DNA of 64,000 nt from Methyloferula stellata AR4 (GTDB lineage: Bacteria; Pseudomonadota; Alphaproteobacteria; Rhizobiales; Beijerinckiaceae). The notes under the pieces are model-generated. The model was not told the DNA's origin. It searched no databases and saw only the letters and a program-made list of their open reading frames with translations. The stretch covers positions 1,504,001 to 1,568,000 of the forward strand of contig NZ_ARWA01000001.1 in the NCBI RefSeq assembly GCF_000385335.1, in the 5' to 3' direction. A program made the translations under genes and the position numbers. Position 1 is the first letter of the stretch. Each line of letters opens with the position of its first letter. Below are positions 36,363-48,370 of this stretch, piece after piece.

Positions 36363-37253
36363 ATGTTTTTCACGCGCCGGCTTCCTGCTTCCCTGCTCCT
36401 GCGTTTCGCGGGCGTGGGTCTTTTAGCTCTGTCGGCCGCGGGATGTTCGACCCTCGAACATATAGGCGACTTCGACCCGACGAGTCTGTGGGGCAAGGAT
36501 AAATACGAAACCAAGATTGTTCCGGACCAGCCGGCCGACACGCTCTACAATCAGGGCCTCGCCCGTCTGCATAACAGGGATTACGAGGCGGCCGGCAAGA
36601 AGTTCTCCGACCTCGAAAAGCAATATCCCTATACGCAATGGCAGTCGAAGGCGCTGCTGATGAACACGTTCAGCCTCTATCAAAACGGCAGTTACGACGA
36701 TGCGATCGGCTCGGCGCAACGCTATATCGGGCTGTTTCCGTCAACCCCCGACACGCCCTATGTCTATTATCTCGAGGCTATGTCCTACTATAACCAGATC
36801 CCGGACATATCCCACGATCAGGATCGCGCCCAGAAGGCCTCGGTCGTATTCGCGCAGATCGTCGAAAAATTTCCGAAATCCGAATATGCCGAAGACGCTC
36901 GTTACAAATTGCAGGTCACGCGCGATCAGCTCGCCGGCAAGGAAATGTCGGTCGGCCGCTTCTATTTGAACCAGCATAATTATACCGGGGCGGTCAATCG
37001 CTTCCAGGAAGTGCTTCGCAAATATCAAAACACGCGACACGCGGAGGAAGCGCTCGAACGCCTGACCGAAGCCTATCTCGCCTTGGGCCTCACCAATGAG
37101 GCGCAGACGGCGGCCGCCGTGCTCGGGCATAATTTTCCGAACTCGCCCTGGTACAAGGATGCTTACGCGCTTCTGCAGGGCGGCGGTCTCGAGCCGCACG
37201 AAGACGAGGGCTCGTGGATTTCGAAGACCTTCAAGAAGATCAAACTCGGCTGA
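36363..37253 (+). CDS. bamD: Outer membrane assembly lipoprotein BamD
   Basis: 296-residue lipoprotein of the BAM complex, which inserts beta-barrel proteins in the outer membrane. The signal peptide ends in the lipobox LSAAGC (residues about 20-25). The mature protein is a set of TPR-like repeats (LYNQGLARLHNRDYEAAGKKFSDLEKQYPYTQW and following). Upstream in-frame codons exist to 36264, but the ATG at 36363 begins a proper lipoprotein signal. Older name ComL. Lies between lpxC and recN as in other Rhizobiales. Confidence 0.94.
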   Translation: MFFTRRLPASLLLRFAGVGLLALSAAGCSTLEHIGDFDPTSLWGKDKYETKIVPDQPADTLYNQGLARLHNRDYEAAGKKFSDLEKQYPYTQWQSKALLMNTFSLYQNGSYDDAIGSAQRYIGLFPSTPDTPYVYYLEAMSYYNQIPDISHDQDRAQKASVVFAQIVEKFPKSEYAEDARYKLQVTRDQLAGKEMSVGRFYLNQHNYTGAVNRFQEVLRKYQNTRHAEEALERLTEAYLALGLTNEAQTAAAVLGHNFPNSPWYKDAYALLQGGGLEPHEDEGSWISKTFKKIKLG

Positions 37254-37371
37254 ACCGAAGAAACAGCCTTCCGTCCTGCCCTAAAATGTTCTAGTTTTGT
37301 ACCGGTCGAGGCTTGCCGAATCGGCCGAGGCTGCGTTTTGACCGGAAACCCATCGAGGGCTTTTCGACTCC

Positions 37372-39036
37372 ATGCTCGTTCAGCTCTCCATCAGGGACAT
37401 TGTCCTGATCGATAGGCTCGATCTCGAACTCGGGATCGGGCTCACCATCCTCACCGGCGAGACGGGCGCCGGCAAATCGATTCTGCTCGATGCGTTTTCG
37501 CTTGCTTTGGGGGCGCGCGGCGACGGCACTCTCGTCCGGCAGGGCGAGGCGCAAGGTCAGGTGACGGCCGTCTTCGATCTCCCGGTGCTGCATCCTTCCC
37601 TCGCGGCGGCTCGCGCGCAGGACATCGAAACCGATGGCGAACTGATTTTGCGGCGCGTGCAAATGGCAGATGGGCGTACCCGTGCCTTCGTCAACGATCA
37701 GCCGGTGAGCCTCCAGACCTTGCGCCTCATCGCGCGTGAGCTCGTCGAAATCCACGGGCAGCATGACGACCGCGCGCTGGTCAATCCCAATACGCACCGC
37801 AATCTGATCGACGCCTTCGGCGGCCTTGGCGCCGAGCTTTCTGCGGTGCGCGCCGCGCATGCGGCGCTTCAAACGGCCCGCGCCGATCTCGCGCGCGAAC
37901 AGGAAGCGGTCGAGAAAGTCCGCAAGGAGGTCGATTATCTTCGCCATGCCGACGCGGAACTCGGTAAGCTTGCCCCCAATATCGGCGAGGAAACGAGCCT
38001 GGCCGATCGCCGCGGCGTCATGATGCAGGCCGAGAAAGTCACGTCTGAAATCCGCGACGCCTATGAAGCTGTCGCGGGGCAGGGCTCGCCGGTTCCGGTG
38101 CTGGCCTCGGTTCTGCGGCGTCTCGACCGGCGGCGGCAACAGGCCCCGGATTTGATTTCTCCCTCTCTGCAAGCGCTTGACGCAGCGCTGAATGCGCTCG
38201 ATCTGGCGGGCACCGCGCTCGATCAGGCCTTGCGGGATGCGCAGTTCGATCCGCGCGAACTCGAAGAAGTCGAGGATCGGCTTTTTGCCTTGCGGGGCGC
38301 AAGCCGCAAATATGGCGTGCCGGTCGATGAGCTTCCGGCGCTTGCCGAAAAGATCGCGGGCGATCTCGCAACGCTGGATGCCGGCGAGACGCGCCTCGTC
38401 CATCTGGAAAAAGCCGTGCGCGCCGCCGAGGCCGCCTATGCGAAGGCTGCCGAGAGTCTCTCCACCGGCCGCAAGAAAGCCGCGCGCGATCTCGACAAGG
38501 CGGTGACCGGCGAACTCGCGCCGCTGAAGCTCGAAAGCGCCCGTTTCCTCACCCAGATGCGCACCGAAGGCCATGGGCCCGACGGAACCGATCAGGTGGA
38601 ATTCTGGGTCGAGACCAATCCCGGCAGCCGCCCCGGTCCTTTGATGAAAGTCGCCTCCGGCGGCGAGCTTGCGCGCTTCATGTTGGCCTTGAAAGTGGTG
38701 CTGGCCGATCGCGGTTCGGCACCGACGCTCGTCTTCGACGAAATCGATACGGGTGTCGGCGGCGCCGTCGCCGATGCCATAGGCCAGCGCCTTGCACGGC
38801 TTGCCTCGCGCGTTCAAGTGCTGGCGGTCACCCATGCGCCGCAAGTGGCCGCCCGCGCGGCCGGACATTTCCGCATTGCCAAGGATATGATCGAGAAGGG
38901 CCGCCGGGTCGCAACGCGCGTAACGAGTCTTGCCGATGCGGCGCGGCGCGAGGAGATCGCCCGCATGCTGGCGGGCGCTACCATCACGGATGAAGCGCGC
39001 GCCGCGGCCGGTCGCCTGTTGGAAGGAGCGGGGTGA
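37372..39036 (+). CDS. recN: DNA repair ATPase RecN
   Basis: 554-residue SMC-like protein of double-strand break repair. Walker A GETGAGKS at residues 29-36, a central coiled coil (about 160-370), ABC signature VASGGELARFMLALKVVL, and Walker B LVFDEIDTGVGGAVADAIGQRL with VLAVTHAPQVAARAAGHFRI after it. Length and order match the family. Seven bases separate its stop from the next gene. Confidence 0.96.
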   Translation: MLVQLSIRDIVLIDRLDLELGIGLTILTGETGAGKSILLDAFSLALGARGDGTLVRQGEAQGQVTAVFDLPVLHPSLAAARAQDIETDGELILRRVQMADGRTRAFVNDQPVSLQTLRLIARELVEIHGQHDDRALVNPNTHRNLIDAFGGLGAELSAVRAAHAALQTARADLAREQEAVEKVRKEVDYLRHADAELGKLAPNIGEETSLADRRGVMMQAEKVTSEIRDAYEAVAGQGSPVPVLASVLRRLDRRRQQAPDLISPSLQALDAALNALDLAGTALDQALRDAQFDPRELEEVEDRLFALRGASRKYGVPVDELPALAEKIAGDLATLDAGETRLVHLEKAVRAAEAAYAKAAESLSTGRKKAARDLDKAVTGELAPLKLESARFLTQMRTEGHGPDGTDQVEFWVETNPGSRPGPLMKVASGGELARFMLALKVVLADRGSAPTLVFDEIDTGVGGAVADAIGQRLARLASRVQVLAVTHAPQVAARAAGHFRIAKDMIEKGRRVATRVTSLADAARREEIARMLAGATITDEARAAAGRLLEGAG

Positions 39037-39042
39037 AGGCCG

Positions 39043-42058
<3,016 letters not shown>

Positions 42059-42176
42059 ATGACGCGCCCGCCGCGGTTACAGCGGTAACGCTTGCGACAT
42101 TTTCCCGAAATTTCAGATCCCTAGCGTCGCTCCGCATCCCGGTAAAGGTTGTGCCCGGGCGATGAGGATGATGCCG

Positions 42177-42881
42177 ATGAACAGGTTCAAACTTTACCAT
42201 TGCCCGGGTATGCGAAGCGCGCGCGTGAAATGGCTGCTGCATGAAATCGGCGAAGCCGATTTCAATACCGAAATCATCTCGATAGCCGATGCCGAACAGT
42301 ATACAGACAGATATCTCGAAATTAATCCGAACCACTGCGTGCCGACTTTGGAGATTTACGCGCCGGAGGGAGACTTCATTCGCATTAGCGAGAGCGGCGC
42401 GATCATCGTCCTTCTCGCGGACTTGTTCCCAGAGGAGCGCTTGGCACCGCCGCCCAATGACCCGCGCAAGCGGGCGGATTACATGCACATGATCCATTTT
42501 TGCGGAGCGTCAATGGATATGATGCTTTGGCAGATACGCATTCACGAACATGTTCTGCCGCATCGTGAACGCGACTTCCGGACCGTCGAACGATATCGCA
42601 GGAAATTCCGTAATGAAGTGGAACCGCAATTGATCCGGCGGCTGCAAGACGATGGATTTGCGAGCGGGCCCAAGTTTTCCGCAGCCGATTGCATGCTTGG
42701 CTTTAGCATCAGATGGGCGAGGGCCTATCAGCTCTGCTTAGATCCGGTTTTTGAAGATTACATGTCGAGGATGGAGGCGCGGTCCGCCTATGGGATGGCC
42801 TTCGCGGATTTGGCCAATCTGAAGGAGCGCTCCCTGGAAATTCCGCAGAATGCGGCCGTCGTCGAGCTGTTCACGGGTTGA
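42177..42881 (+). CDS. Glutathione S-transferase family protein
   Basis: 234 residues. The N-terminal thioredoxin-like domain reads FKLYHCPGMRSARVKWLLHEIGE, with ISESGAIIVLLADLFPEERLAP as the glutathione-binding SES-like motif. A helical C-terminal domain follows (KFSAADCMLGFSIRWARAY, where GST families have the capping-box Asp). Start at the fourth ATG (42177), which has GAGG nine bases upstream; ATGs at 42162, 42168 and 42171 are in the same frame. Possible detoxification role; class not assigned. Confidence 0.88.
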   Translation: MNRFKLYHCPGMRSARVKWLLHEIGEADFNTEIISIADAEQYTDRYLEINPNHCVPTLEIYAPEGDFIRISESGAIIVLLADLFPEERLAPPPNDPRKRADYMHMIHFCGASMDMMLWQIRIHEHVLPHRERDFRTVERYRRKFRNEVEPQLIRRLQDDGFASGPKFSAADCMLGFSIRWARAYQLCLDPVFEDYMSRMEARSAYGMAFADLANLKERSLEIPQNAAVVELFTG

Positions 42882-42992
42882 CCCTGTGGGAGGTGCAGAA
42901 GGCGTCGCGATGATCGGCGCAGGGGTAGGTTTCGGCCGTGCGAGACCTACATATAAAGCGGCGCCGATGTGGCGCGCTCGAGGACCTTCGAC

Positions 42993-43196
42993 ATGCCGGG
43001 CCGGAAATCAAAGCAAAGCGATCCAGCGGATCGGAATGCGTCGGCGAAACAGGCGGCGGGCCCGTCTGCCGCGACGGCATCGGTTGCCGAAGACGATGAG
43101 CTCAAGGCCGAGCAGGACGAGCTTCTGACCGAAGCGCTGAAGGAAAGCTTTCCCGCGAGCGATCCGATCTCATCCCTGCGTTTCACGTTGCCGTGA
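42993..43196 (+). CDS. Small hypothetical protein with FPASDP C-terminal motif
   Basis: 67 residues. A Lys/Ser/Ala-rich, probably disordered N-terminal half is followed by an acidic helix ending DELLTEALKESFPASDPISSL. This ending (acidic helix plus FPASDP) recurs in small uncharacterised proteins of Rhizobiales as I remember them. The ATG at 42993 has AGGA eight bases upstream; an upstream ATG at 42969 is possible. Function unknown. Confidence 0.6.
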   Translation: MPGRKSKQSDPADRNASAKQAAGPSAATASVAEDDELKAEQDELLTEALKESFPASDPISSLRFTLP

Positions 43197-43203
43197 AACG
43201 GCA

Positions 43204-43416
43204 TTAGTCGACCCTGAAAGTCTCGCGCAACCACGCCACAAGGCGGGCTTGATCGCTGAGAATCTCGAGTTCGGGCTCCGGCACGCGACGAAACCCGTGT
43301 TTCTCAAGCAGATCGGCCATCCGCAATCCGCGGTTAGCCGGATTGATGACGGCCATGGTCTTCGTTGCGATCTCGATCGCAAGCGTACGAGACATTGGCT
43401 TGGCGCTCTGTGGCAT
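43204..43416 (-). CDS. Small hypothetical protein
   Basis: 70 residues (63 if the in-frame ATG at 43395 is used: MSRTLAIEIATKTMAVINP). The C-terminal part DLLEKHGFRRVPEPELEILSDQARLVAWLRE has balanced composition and looks like a real helical protein rather than a shadow frame. It ends eight bases from the end of the FPASDP gene, convergent with it. Neither start has a strong ribosome binding site. I recognise no family. Confidence 0.45.
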   Translation of the reverse strand: MPQSAKPMSRTLAIEIATKTMAVINPANRGLRMADLLEKHGFRRVPEPELEILSDQARLVAWLRETFRVD

Positions 43417-43574
43417 CTTTTGTCCGTTGGTCGCAGCGCCCGGCCCGCTGCGCGCTTCGGACTAAGCGTCTCGCTCAACTTTATGCAAGAGGCAAGAGGC
43501 AACTTCTGCCGCTAGGCGCCAGCATGAAAGCGGGCACACTAACGGCGAGAGATACAGGCTTTGAAGCTTTCGCC

Positions 43575-44225
43575 TTACACGACCGCGATGTCGTTTTCGA
43601 CATCGGTGACGCCGGCGGCGGTCCAAGCGGTCGCCGCGGCGACTTGCCGGTCATGCAGAGACGGCGCAGTGCCGCTCAGGCGAACCTTTCCGCCTTGCGC
43701 GCTGACATTGATTGTCCGCGGATCGAAGAACCAGGACCGATGCAGCGCATGCATGATGTCGTCGCTGAGATTCTCCGTGTTGACGCGCGGTTTGATGGTG
43801 ATCTGATTGGATACGCCGACAACGCCATAGAGACGATGCACGTCTTGTTCGGCGGCCAGCTTTTGATAATGCCAATCGACTTCGCCGGTTAAAGTCACCC
43901 AGCCTTGCTCGACATTGACCTTGACGGTGTCGCGCGGCACGGACACGTCCCAGCCAAGACGGTCGACCGCAGCGGCTGCGATTTCATCATCGCCGCGCTT
44001 CACATCCATGGGCAGTTTGACGTCGAGTTCCATGGCCACGGCCTTGACGCCCTTGACGCGAAGGACGGCCATCTCGACATTATGTTTTTCGGCATAGCTT
44101 TCGACATGGCCCGTCAAAGTGACCACGCCGGCATTTGCCGTGACGCCGATATGAGCGGCGTTCACGCTTGGCTCCCAACTCAATTCGGCAAGAACGGCCT
44201 GTTGCAGATGATGATCGTCTGACAT
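43575..44225 (-). CDS. BON-domain protein with three repeats
   Basis: 216 residues made of three consecutive BON domains, each with the GVVTLTGHV-type strand: GVVTLTGHVESYAEKHNVE, GWVTLTGEVDWHYQKLAAEQ and GKVRLSGTAPSLHDRQVA. No signal peptide, so probably cytoplasmic, unlike OsmY. The ATG at 44225 follows GGGAGGG by a few bases; the frame is open to 44336 but lacks a better start. A FixK-like box lies 98 bases upstream, suggesting induction at low oxygen, a known behaviour of some rhizobial BON proteins. Exact function unknown. Confidence 0.88.
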   Translation of the reverse strand: MSDDHHLQQAVLAELSWEPSVNAAHIGVTANAGVVTLTGHVESYAEKHNVEMAVLRVKGVKAVAMELDVKLPMDVKRGDDEIAAAAVDRLGWDVSVPRDTVKVNVEQGWVTLTGEVDWHYQKLAAEQDVHRLYGVVGVSNQITIKPRVNTENLSDDIMHALHRSWFFDPRTINVSAQGGKVRLSGTAPSLHDRQVAAATAWTAAGVTDVENDIAVV

Positions 44226-44322
44226 GGAACCCTCCCAAGTGATCAACCAATAAGGAACCGCGGGCCGTTGCGGCCGCGTAAACAGTTCTGCTTGGCAATA
44301 ACTATCTCGGGCGCGCGCAGCC

Positions 44323-44336
44323 TTGTTCCAGATCAA
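44323..44336 (-). promoter_or_regulatory. FixK/FNR-type box upstream of the BON-domain gene
   Basis: TTGTTCCAGATCAA on the plus strand (TTGATCTGGAACAA on the coding strand) fits TTG-N8-CAA and differs from the ideal TTGAT-N4-ATCAA palindrome by one base. It is 98 bases before the start codon, a normal distance for an activator site. Confidence 0.5.
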
Positions 44337-44373
44337 GCACGCGATGAATCGCGGATGGTTTGACGGCTGGAAA

Positions 44374-44450
<77 letters not shown>

Positions 44451-44644
44451 ATTTCACGCGTAAAAACAGTTTTGCCAAGGCCATCTATGATCGAAAGGAT
44501 GAAGCACCTATGACAAATTCTTGACGTCAATTTTTAACATCTCTGCCGGCCTCTGGCCAGACCGGGGCCTTTGATCCTTCACACCCGACAGGCTTACCTG
44601 TTGTTGCACCGTGCCTGTGGGCGGCGCAAACTCCAAAACCGCCG

Positions 44645-45610
44645 ATGGTTCTCTTAAGGGAGCGTGGCCGCGATTTGAAAATGGGCGAAAACCGAGCGGA
44701 TGCCCAAGCTTGTAAGGGGTTCGAAAAAGCCATTTCGGGCTTTGTAGCTCCGGCAGGACTTGCCATTTTTTTCACCTTTCTAAGCTTGGCGCCGGGGCCA
44801 TTCGCGAAAGAGGCCGGGGCAGGCGATGCTTGTGTGTTGAAGGGTGGAAGTCATGCTGCCGTTTCCGCCGTAAGCGAGAGATTGGAATTGACGCTGGCCG
44901 ACGGCCGCGTCCTCCGGATCGCCGGGGTCGAAGCGGCGGGGCCGACACCGAGCGATCCGGATCTAGGCACGCGCGGCCGGGACTGGCTGATGGCGTGGCT
45001 GGAAAATCGGGACATTTCCTATCAGGCGCTCGATGCGCGACCGGACCGGTGGGGCCGTGTCCCGACAGTGATTTTCGCGGCGCCGGTACCCGGAGACGCA
45101 AGCCCGTCCTCGGCCGGAGAAAGTCTGGTTCGGCAGGGCTTTGCGCGCGTTGCACCGGATCAGCACAAAAACCCCTGCGAAAAGCGGCTTTTGGAGGCTG
45201 AAAAGGCTGCCCGCGCGGCCGGGCTGGGGCTTTGGAGCGATCCCTATTACAATATCATAGCGGCGACGGACGCTTTGGCTTTCACGGAACACGCCGGAAG
45301 CCTCGTTCTGGCCGAAGGCCGCGTGAGCGAGGTCCGCGACGGTTCTGGGCGAACCACGCTTTTTTTCGGGCCGCATCGGCGGGATCATTTGGCGGTCACG
45401 GTCCTGCAACGCAACGTCAAGATATTTGAGGCCGCCGGGCTTCATTTTCACGATCTGATCGGGCAAACCCTTCGCGTGCGGGGACTGCTTGAAACGCGTT
45501 TCGGTCCGGAGATCGAAGTGACCGCTCCAAGCGAGGTCGAATTAATCGCCGACCGTCCCGGCGAAGCCGCAAAGCCGGTGCAAAACGCCCCTGCGATGGT
45601 GCAGCCATAG
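44645..45610 (+). CDS. Exported SNase-like (thermonuclease-fold) protein
   Basis: About 321 residues. A hydrophobic segment (PAGLAIFFTFLSLAPGPFAKEAGA) near residues 36-58 looks like an uncleaved or late signal, so the protein is probably periplasmic. Then comes an OB-fold SNase-like region: LTLADGRVLRIAGVEAAGP, RGRDWLMAWLENRDISYQALDARPDRWGRVPTVIF, SLVRQGFARVAPD, EKAARAAGLGLWSDP. The three-residue active site of staphylococcal nuclease is not clearly kept (no DRYGR; here PDRWGR), so catalysis is uncertain. A later ATG at 44681 is an alternative start. Upstream of an M48 protease gene by 13 bases. Confidence 0.75.
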   Translation: MVLLRERGRDLKMGENRADAQACKGFEKAISGFVAPAGLAIFFTFLSLAPGPFAKEAGAGDACVLKGGSHAAVSAVSERLELTLADGRVLRIAGVEAAGPTPSDPDLGTRGRDWLMAWLENRDISYQALDARPDRWGRVPTVIFAAPVPGDASPSSAGESLVRQGFARVAPDQHKNPCEKRLLEAEKAARAAGLGLWSDPYYNIIAATDALAFTEHAGSLVLAEGRVSEVRDGSGRTTLFFGPHRRDHLAVTVLQRNVKIFEAAGLHFHDLIGQTLRVRGLLETRFGPEIEVTAPSEVELIADRPGEAAKPVQNAPAMVQP

Positions 45611-45623
45611 ATCGAAGGGTTGA

Positions 45624-47135
45624 ATGAAGTTCTCGAAACGGTTTGGCCTGGGACAAGGGCGGCAGGACATGCGGGTCCGCCTATGGGCTGCCGTGGGCTT
45701 GGTACTCGCGCCTGCCGCAGCGCTGCTTCTCGCCGACTGTTCGTCGATCGAGGTCCAAGGCACCAAGCCCGCGTCTGTCGAGATTCCGGCGGCCGCGCCG
45801 AAGACTGTCGGGATCGATGCCGCGAATGCCGAACATAAGCGCATGGTCTCGCTGTTTGGCGGCGAATATCATGATGTGAAGGCCGAACGTTATCTGAACG
45901 ACATTCTGGTCAAGCTGGCCAATGCCGGCGATCGTCCAAGCGAGCCCTATAGGGTCACGATTTTGAATTCGCCGGTGGTGAATGCTTTCGCGCTTCCGCC
46001 GAACAATCTTTATGCGACGCGCGGGCTTCTCGCGCTTGCCAATGATGCGTCGGAAATCGCGGCTGTCATGGCGCATGAAATCGCGCATATTACCGCGCGC
46101 CACGCCATGCAGCGCGCCGAGCAGGAAAAGCGGGCAGCGGTCATCAGCCAGGCGGCGAGCGTCATTCAAAGCCGGCAGAAAGGCGAGGAGGTCGTGGCCT
46201 CGGCCAAGCAATCTTTCGCAAGCTTCTCGCGCCAGCAAGAGCTTGAAGCGGACGAGATCGGCATCAAAGAGATGGCGCGGGCCGGCTTTGATCCCTATGG
46301 CGCGACGCGTTTCCTCGTTTCGCTTGGCCGCTGGAGCACGTTTCGCGCGTCGCTCGTCGGGCAGTCGAACGCGGACAAGCCGGATCTGCTCGCAACCCAT
46401 CCGTCGACTCCCGAACGCGTGTCGCAAGCAACCATTGTCGCGCGGCAAATCGGTGCGCCGGGAATAGGCACCGCGGACCGTGCCGGTTATCTGGCTGCCA
46501 TCGACGGTTTGCTGTTCGGCGATGATCCATCCGAAGGGTCCATCCGCGGCCGCCGCTTTATCCATCCACGCTTGGGCTTCACCTTTGTTGCACCTGACGG
46601 ATTCGTGCTTGAAAATTCGGCGCAGGCGATCTTGGGCGTAAAGGGCGGCGGCAATGAAGCTTTGCGCCTCGACAGCGTTCACTTGGCGCAATCGACCTCG
46701 CTCGAATCCTATATTGCGTCGGGCTGGGTCGATGGATTGATTCAAAGTTCGGTCGCTTCGACCGAGATCAATACGATGAAGGCTGCAACCGCGACCGCGC
46801 GGGCCGGCGAATGGAATTTTCTGCTCGCCGTGATTCGTTTCGACCCAAGCGAAGTCTATCGGCTGATCTTTGCGGTGCGGAGTTTGAACGATGATGCAGA
46901 AGCGCGATTTCAGACTCTGATTAACTCGTTCCGGCGGATCGCGCCGGACGAGGCTAGTGCCGTTCATCCGCTGCATCTGACGATGGTCGTGGCCAAGGAT
47001 GGCGATAGCGTGGAAACTTTGGCTTCGCGGATGGTCGTGCCGGACCGGCCGTTCGATTATTTTCTTTTGTTAAATGGTATCGATCGCAACGGATCGTTGC
47101 GCAGCGGTGAAACCTATAAAATCGTAACGGAATGA
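45624..47135 (+). CDS. M48-family metalloprotease lipoprotein with LysM-like C-terminus
   Basis: 503 residues. N-terminal hydrophobic segment ends in ALLLADCSS, a lipobox-like site, so it is likely a periplasmic lipoprotein. The peptidase M48 domain has HEIAHITARH (zinc HExxH) and the third ligand in RQQELEADEIGIKEMARAG. After a middle domain of unknown type, the C-terminus VVAKDGDSVETLASRM...GETYKIV reads like a LysM-type repeat that could bind peptidoglycan. Related to BepA/YggG-type proteases of envelope quality control. A second ATG lies at 45669. Confidence 0.88.
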   Translation: MKFSKRFGLGQGRQDMRVRLWAAVGLVLAPAAALLLADCSSIEVQGTKPASVEIPAAAPKTVGIDAANAEHKRMVSLFGGEYHDVKAERYLNDILVKLANAGDRPSEPYRVTILNSPVVNAFALPPNNLYATRGLLALANDASEIAAVMAHEIAHITARHAMQRAEQEKRAAVISQAASVIQSRQKGEEVVASAKQSFASFSRQQELEADEIGIKEMARAGFDPYGATRFLVSLGRWSTFRASLVGQSNADKPDLLATHPSTPERVSQATIVARQIGAPGIGTADRAGYLAAIDGLLFGDDPSEGSIRGRRFIHPRLGFTFVAPDGFVLENSAQAILGVKGGGNEALRLDSVHLAQSTSLESYIASGWVDGLIQSSVASTEINTMKAATATARAGEWNFLLAVIRFDPSEVYRLIFAVRSLNDDAEARFQTLINSFRRIAPDEASAVHPLHLTMVVAKDGDSVETLASRMVVPDRPFDYFLLLNGIDRNGSLRSGETYKIVTE

Positions 47136-47398
47136 ATGTGCTAACTGAATGACGGATGAGGTAAAACTTTTCTGATCAAAAGACCTGCCGCCGATGGGAA
47201 CCAGCTGCATAGGTGAACCGTTTAGGTGCTGCGGGGTTGGGGGCCTCGACTTTTGCAGAGGTTTCTAATGCGCTGGTTCGCAATCATTTTTTTTGACCGC
47301 GGTCACTTCGAACCCTCACAAATACCACAGAACAGTCATCACGATCCTGTGAAGTTTGTCTCGGCCTTCCATGCCGTTCTGCACGGAGGGACGGTCCA

Positions 47399-48280
47399 TT
47401 GAACGCAATGGTTCAACTTTCAGGAGTCGGCCGTCAGTTCATCCGAACGGCCATGGCTGCTCCATTTCTTGCGCGCGACGAAGAACAAGTTCTCGCCAGG
47501 CGCTGGAAAGACGAAGGCAATGTCGGTGCGATGCATCAGCTTGCCCAGGCCCATATGCGGCTCGTGATCGCGCTCGCGGTCAAGTTCAGACATTATGGCT
47601 TGCCGATCGCCGATCTGATTCAGGAAGGCCATATCGGCCTCTTGGAAGCGGCGATGCGCTTCGAACCGGAACGCGAGGTGCGTTTTTCCACTTACGCGAC
47701 ATGGTGGATTCGCGCGGCCATTCAGGATTATGTCCTGCGCAATTGGTCAATCGTTCGCGGCGGTACGAGTTCCGCGCAGAAAAGTCTGTTCTTCAATCTG
47801 CGGCGCCTGCGCGCGAAATTGGCGCAACGGGGCGAGTCGAGCAATGCGATCGTCTATGAAGACATTGCGCAGACCTTGGGCGTCAATCGCGCCGACGTCG
47901 AGATGATGGACATGCGGCTGTCCGGCCCCGATATTTCGCTGAATGCCACGGTCGCCGAAAGCGATCCATCCATGCCGGCGGAACGGGTGGATTTTCTTGT
48001 CGACGACAAGCCTCTTCCTGACGAATTGGTGAGCAGTTCAATCGACACCACCCGCCGGACCGATTGGCTCGAAGATGCCTTGAAGAGCCTGACCGAACGC
48101 GAACTCAGCATTGTCCGCGAAAGACGCCTTGGCGAAGAGGCAACGACGCTTGAGGCTCTCGGCGCGCGTCTCGGCATTTCAAAAGAACGTGTCCGCCAGA
48201 TCGAAAGCCGTGCCATCGAGAAATTGCGGCGGTATTTGCTGCAGCGGCATCCCGAGGATGCGGCTGGCGCGATGATCTAG
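47399..48280 (+). CDS. rpoH: Heat-shock sigma factor RpoH (sigma-32 type)
   Basis: 293-residue sigma-70-family factor. Region 2 has DLIQEGHIGLLEAAMRFEPEREVRFSTYATWWIRAAIQDYVLRNWS. The RpoH box appears as QKSLFFNLRRLR. Region 4 ends with RLGISKERVRQIESRAIEKLRRYL. The start is probably the TTG at 47399, since GGAGGG lies eight bases upstream, though an ATG follows at 47408. Rhizobiales usually carry two or more RpoH paralogues, and this looks like the RpoH2 type given its CarD/ferredoxin neighbourhood; that subtype call is inference. Convergent with carD. Confidence 0.93.
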   Translation: MNAMVQLSGVGRQFIRTAMAAPFLARDEEQVLARRWKDEGNVGAMHQLAQAHMRLVIALAVKFRHYGLPIADLIQEGHIGLLEAAMRFEPEREVRFSTYATWWIRAAIQDYVLRNWSIVRGGTSSAQKSLFFNLRRLRAKLAQRGESSNAIVYEDIAQTLGVNRADVEMMDMRLSGPDISLNATVAESDPSMPAERVDFLVDDKPLPDELVSSSIDTTRRTDWLEDALKSLTERELSIVRERRLGEEATTLEALGARLGISKERVRQIESRAIEKLRRYLLQRHPEDAAGAMI

Positions 48281-48314
48281 CTCCGACGCAAATCAGCGCG
48301 CATTATCTCAATGC

Positions 48315-48346
48315 AAAAAGCGGTCCGTGTCGGGCCGCCTTTTTTA
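48315..48346. terminator. Bidirectional intrinsic terminator between rpoH and carD
   Basis: Stem GCGGTCC / GGGCCGC (one G-U pair) with a five-base loop, flanked by AAAAA on the left and six T on the right, so it can end transcripts from both sides. It lies 34 bases after rpoH and 25 before the end of carD. Confidence 0.8.
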
Positions 48347-48370
48347 TGACTCACATTTCGGGGAGCGGGT

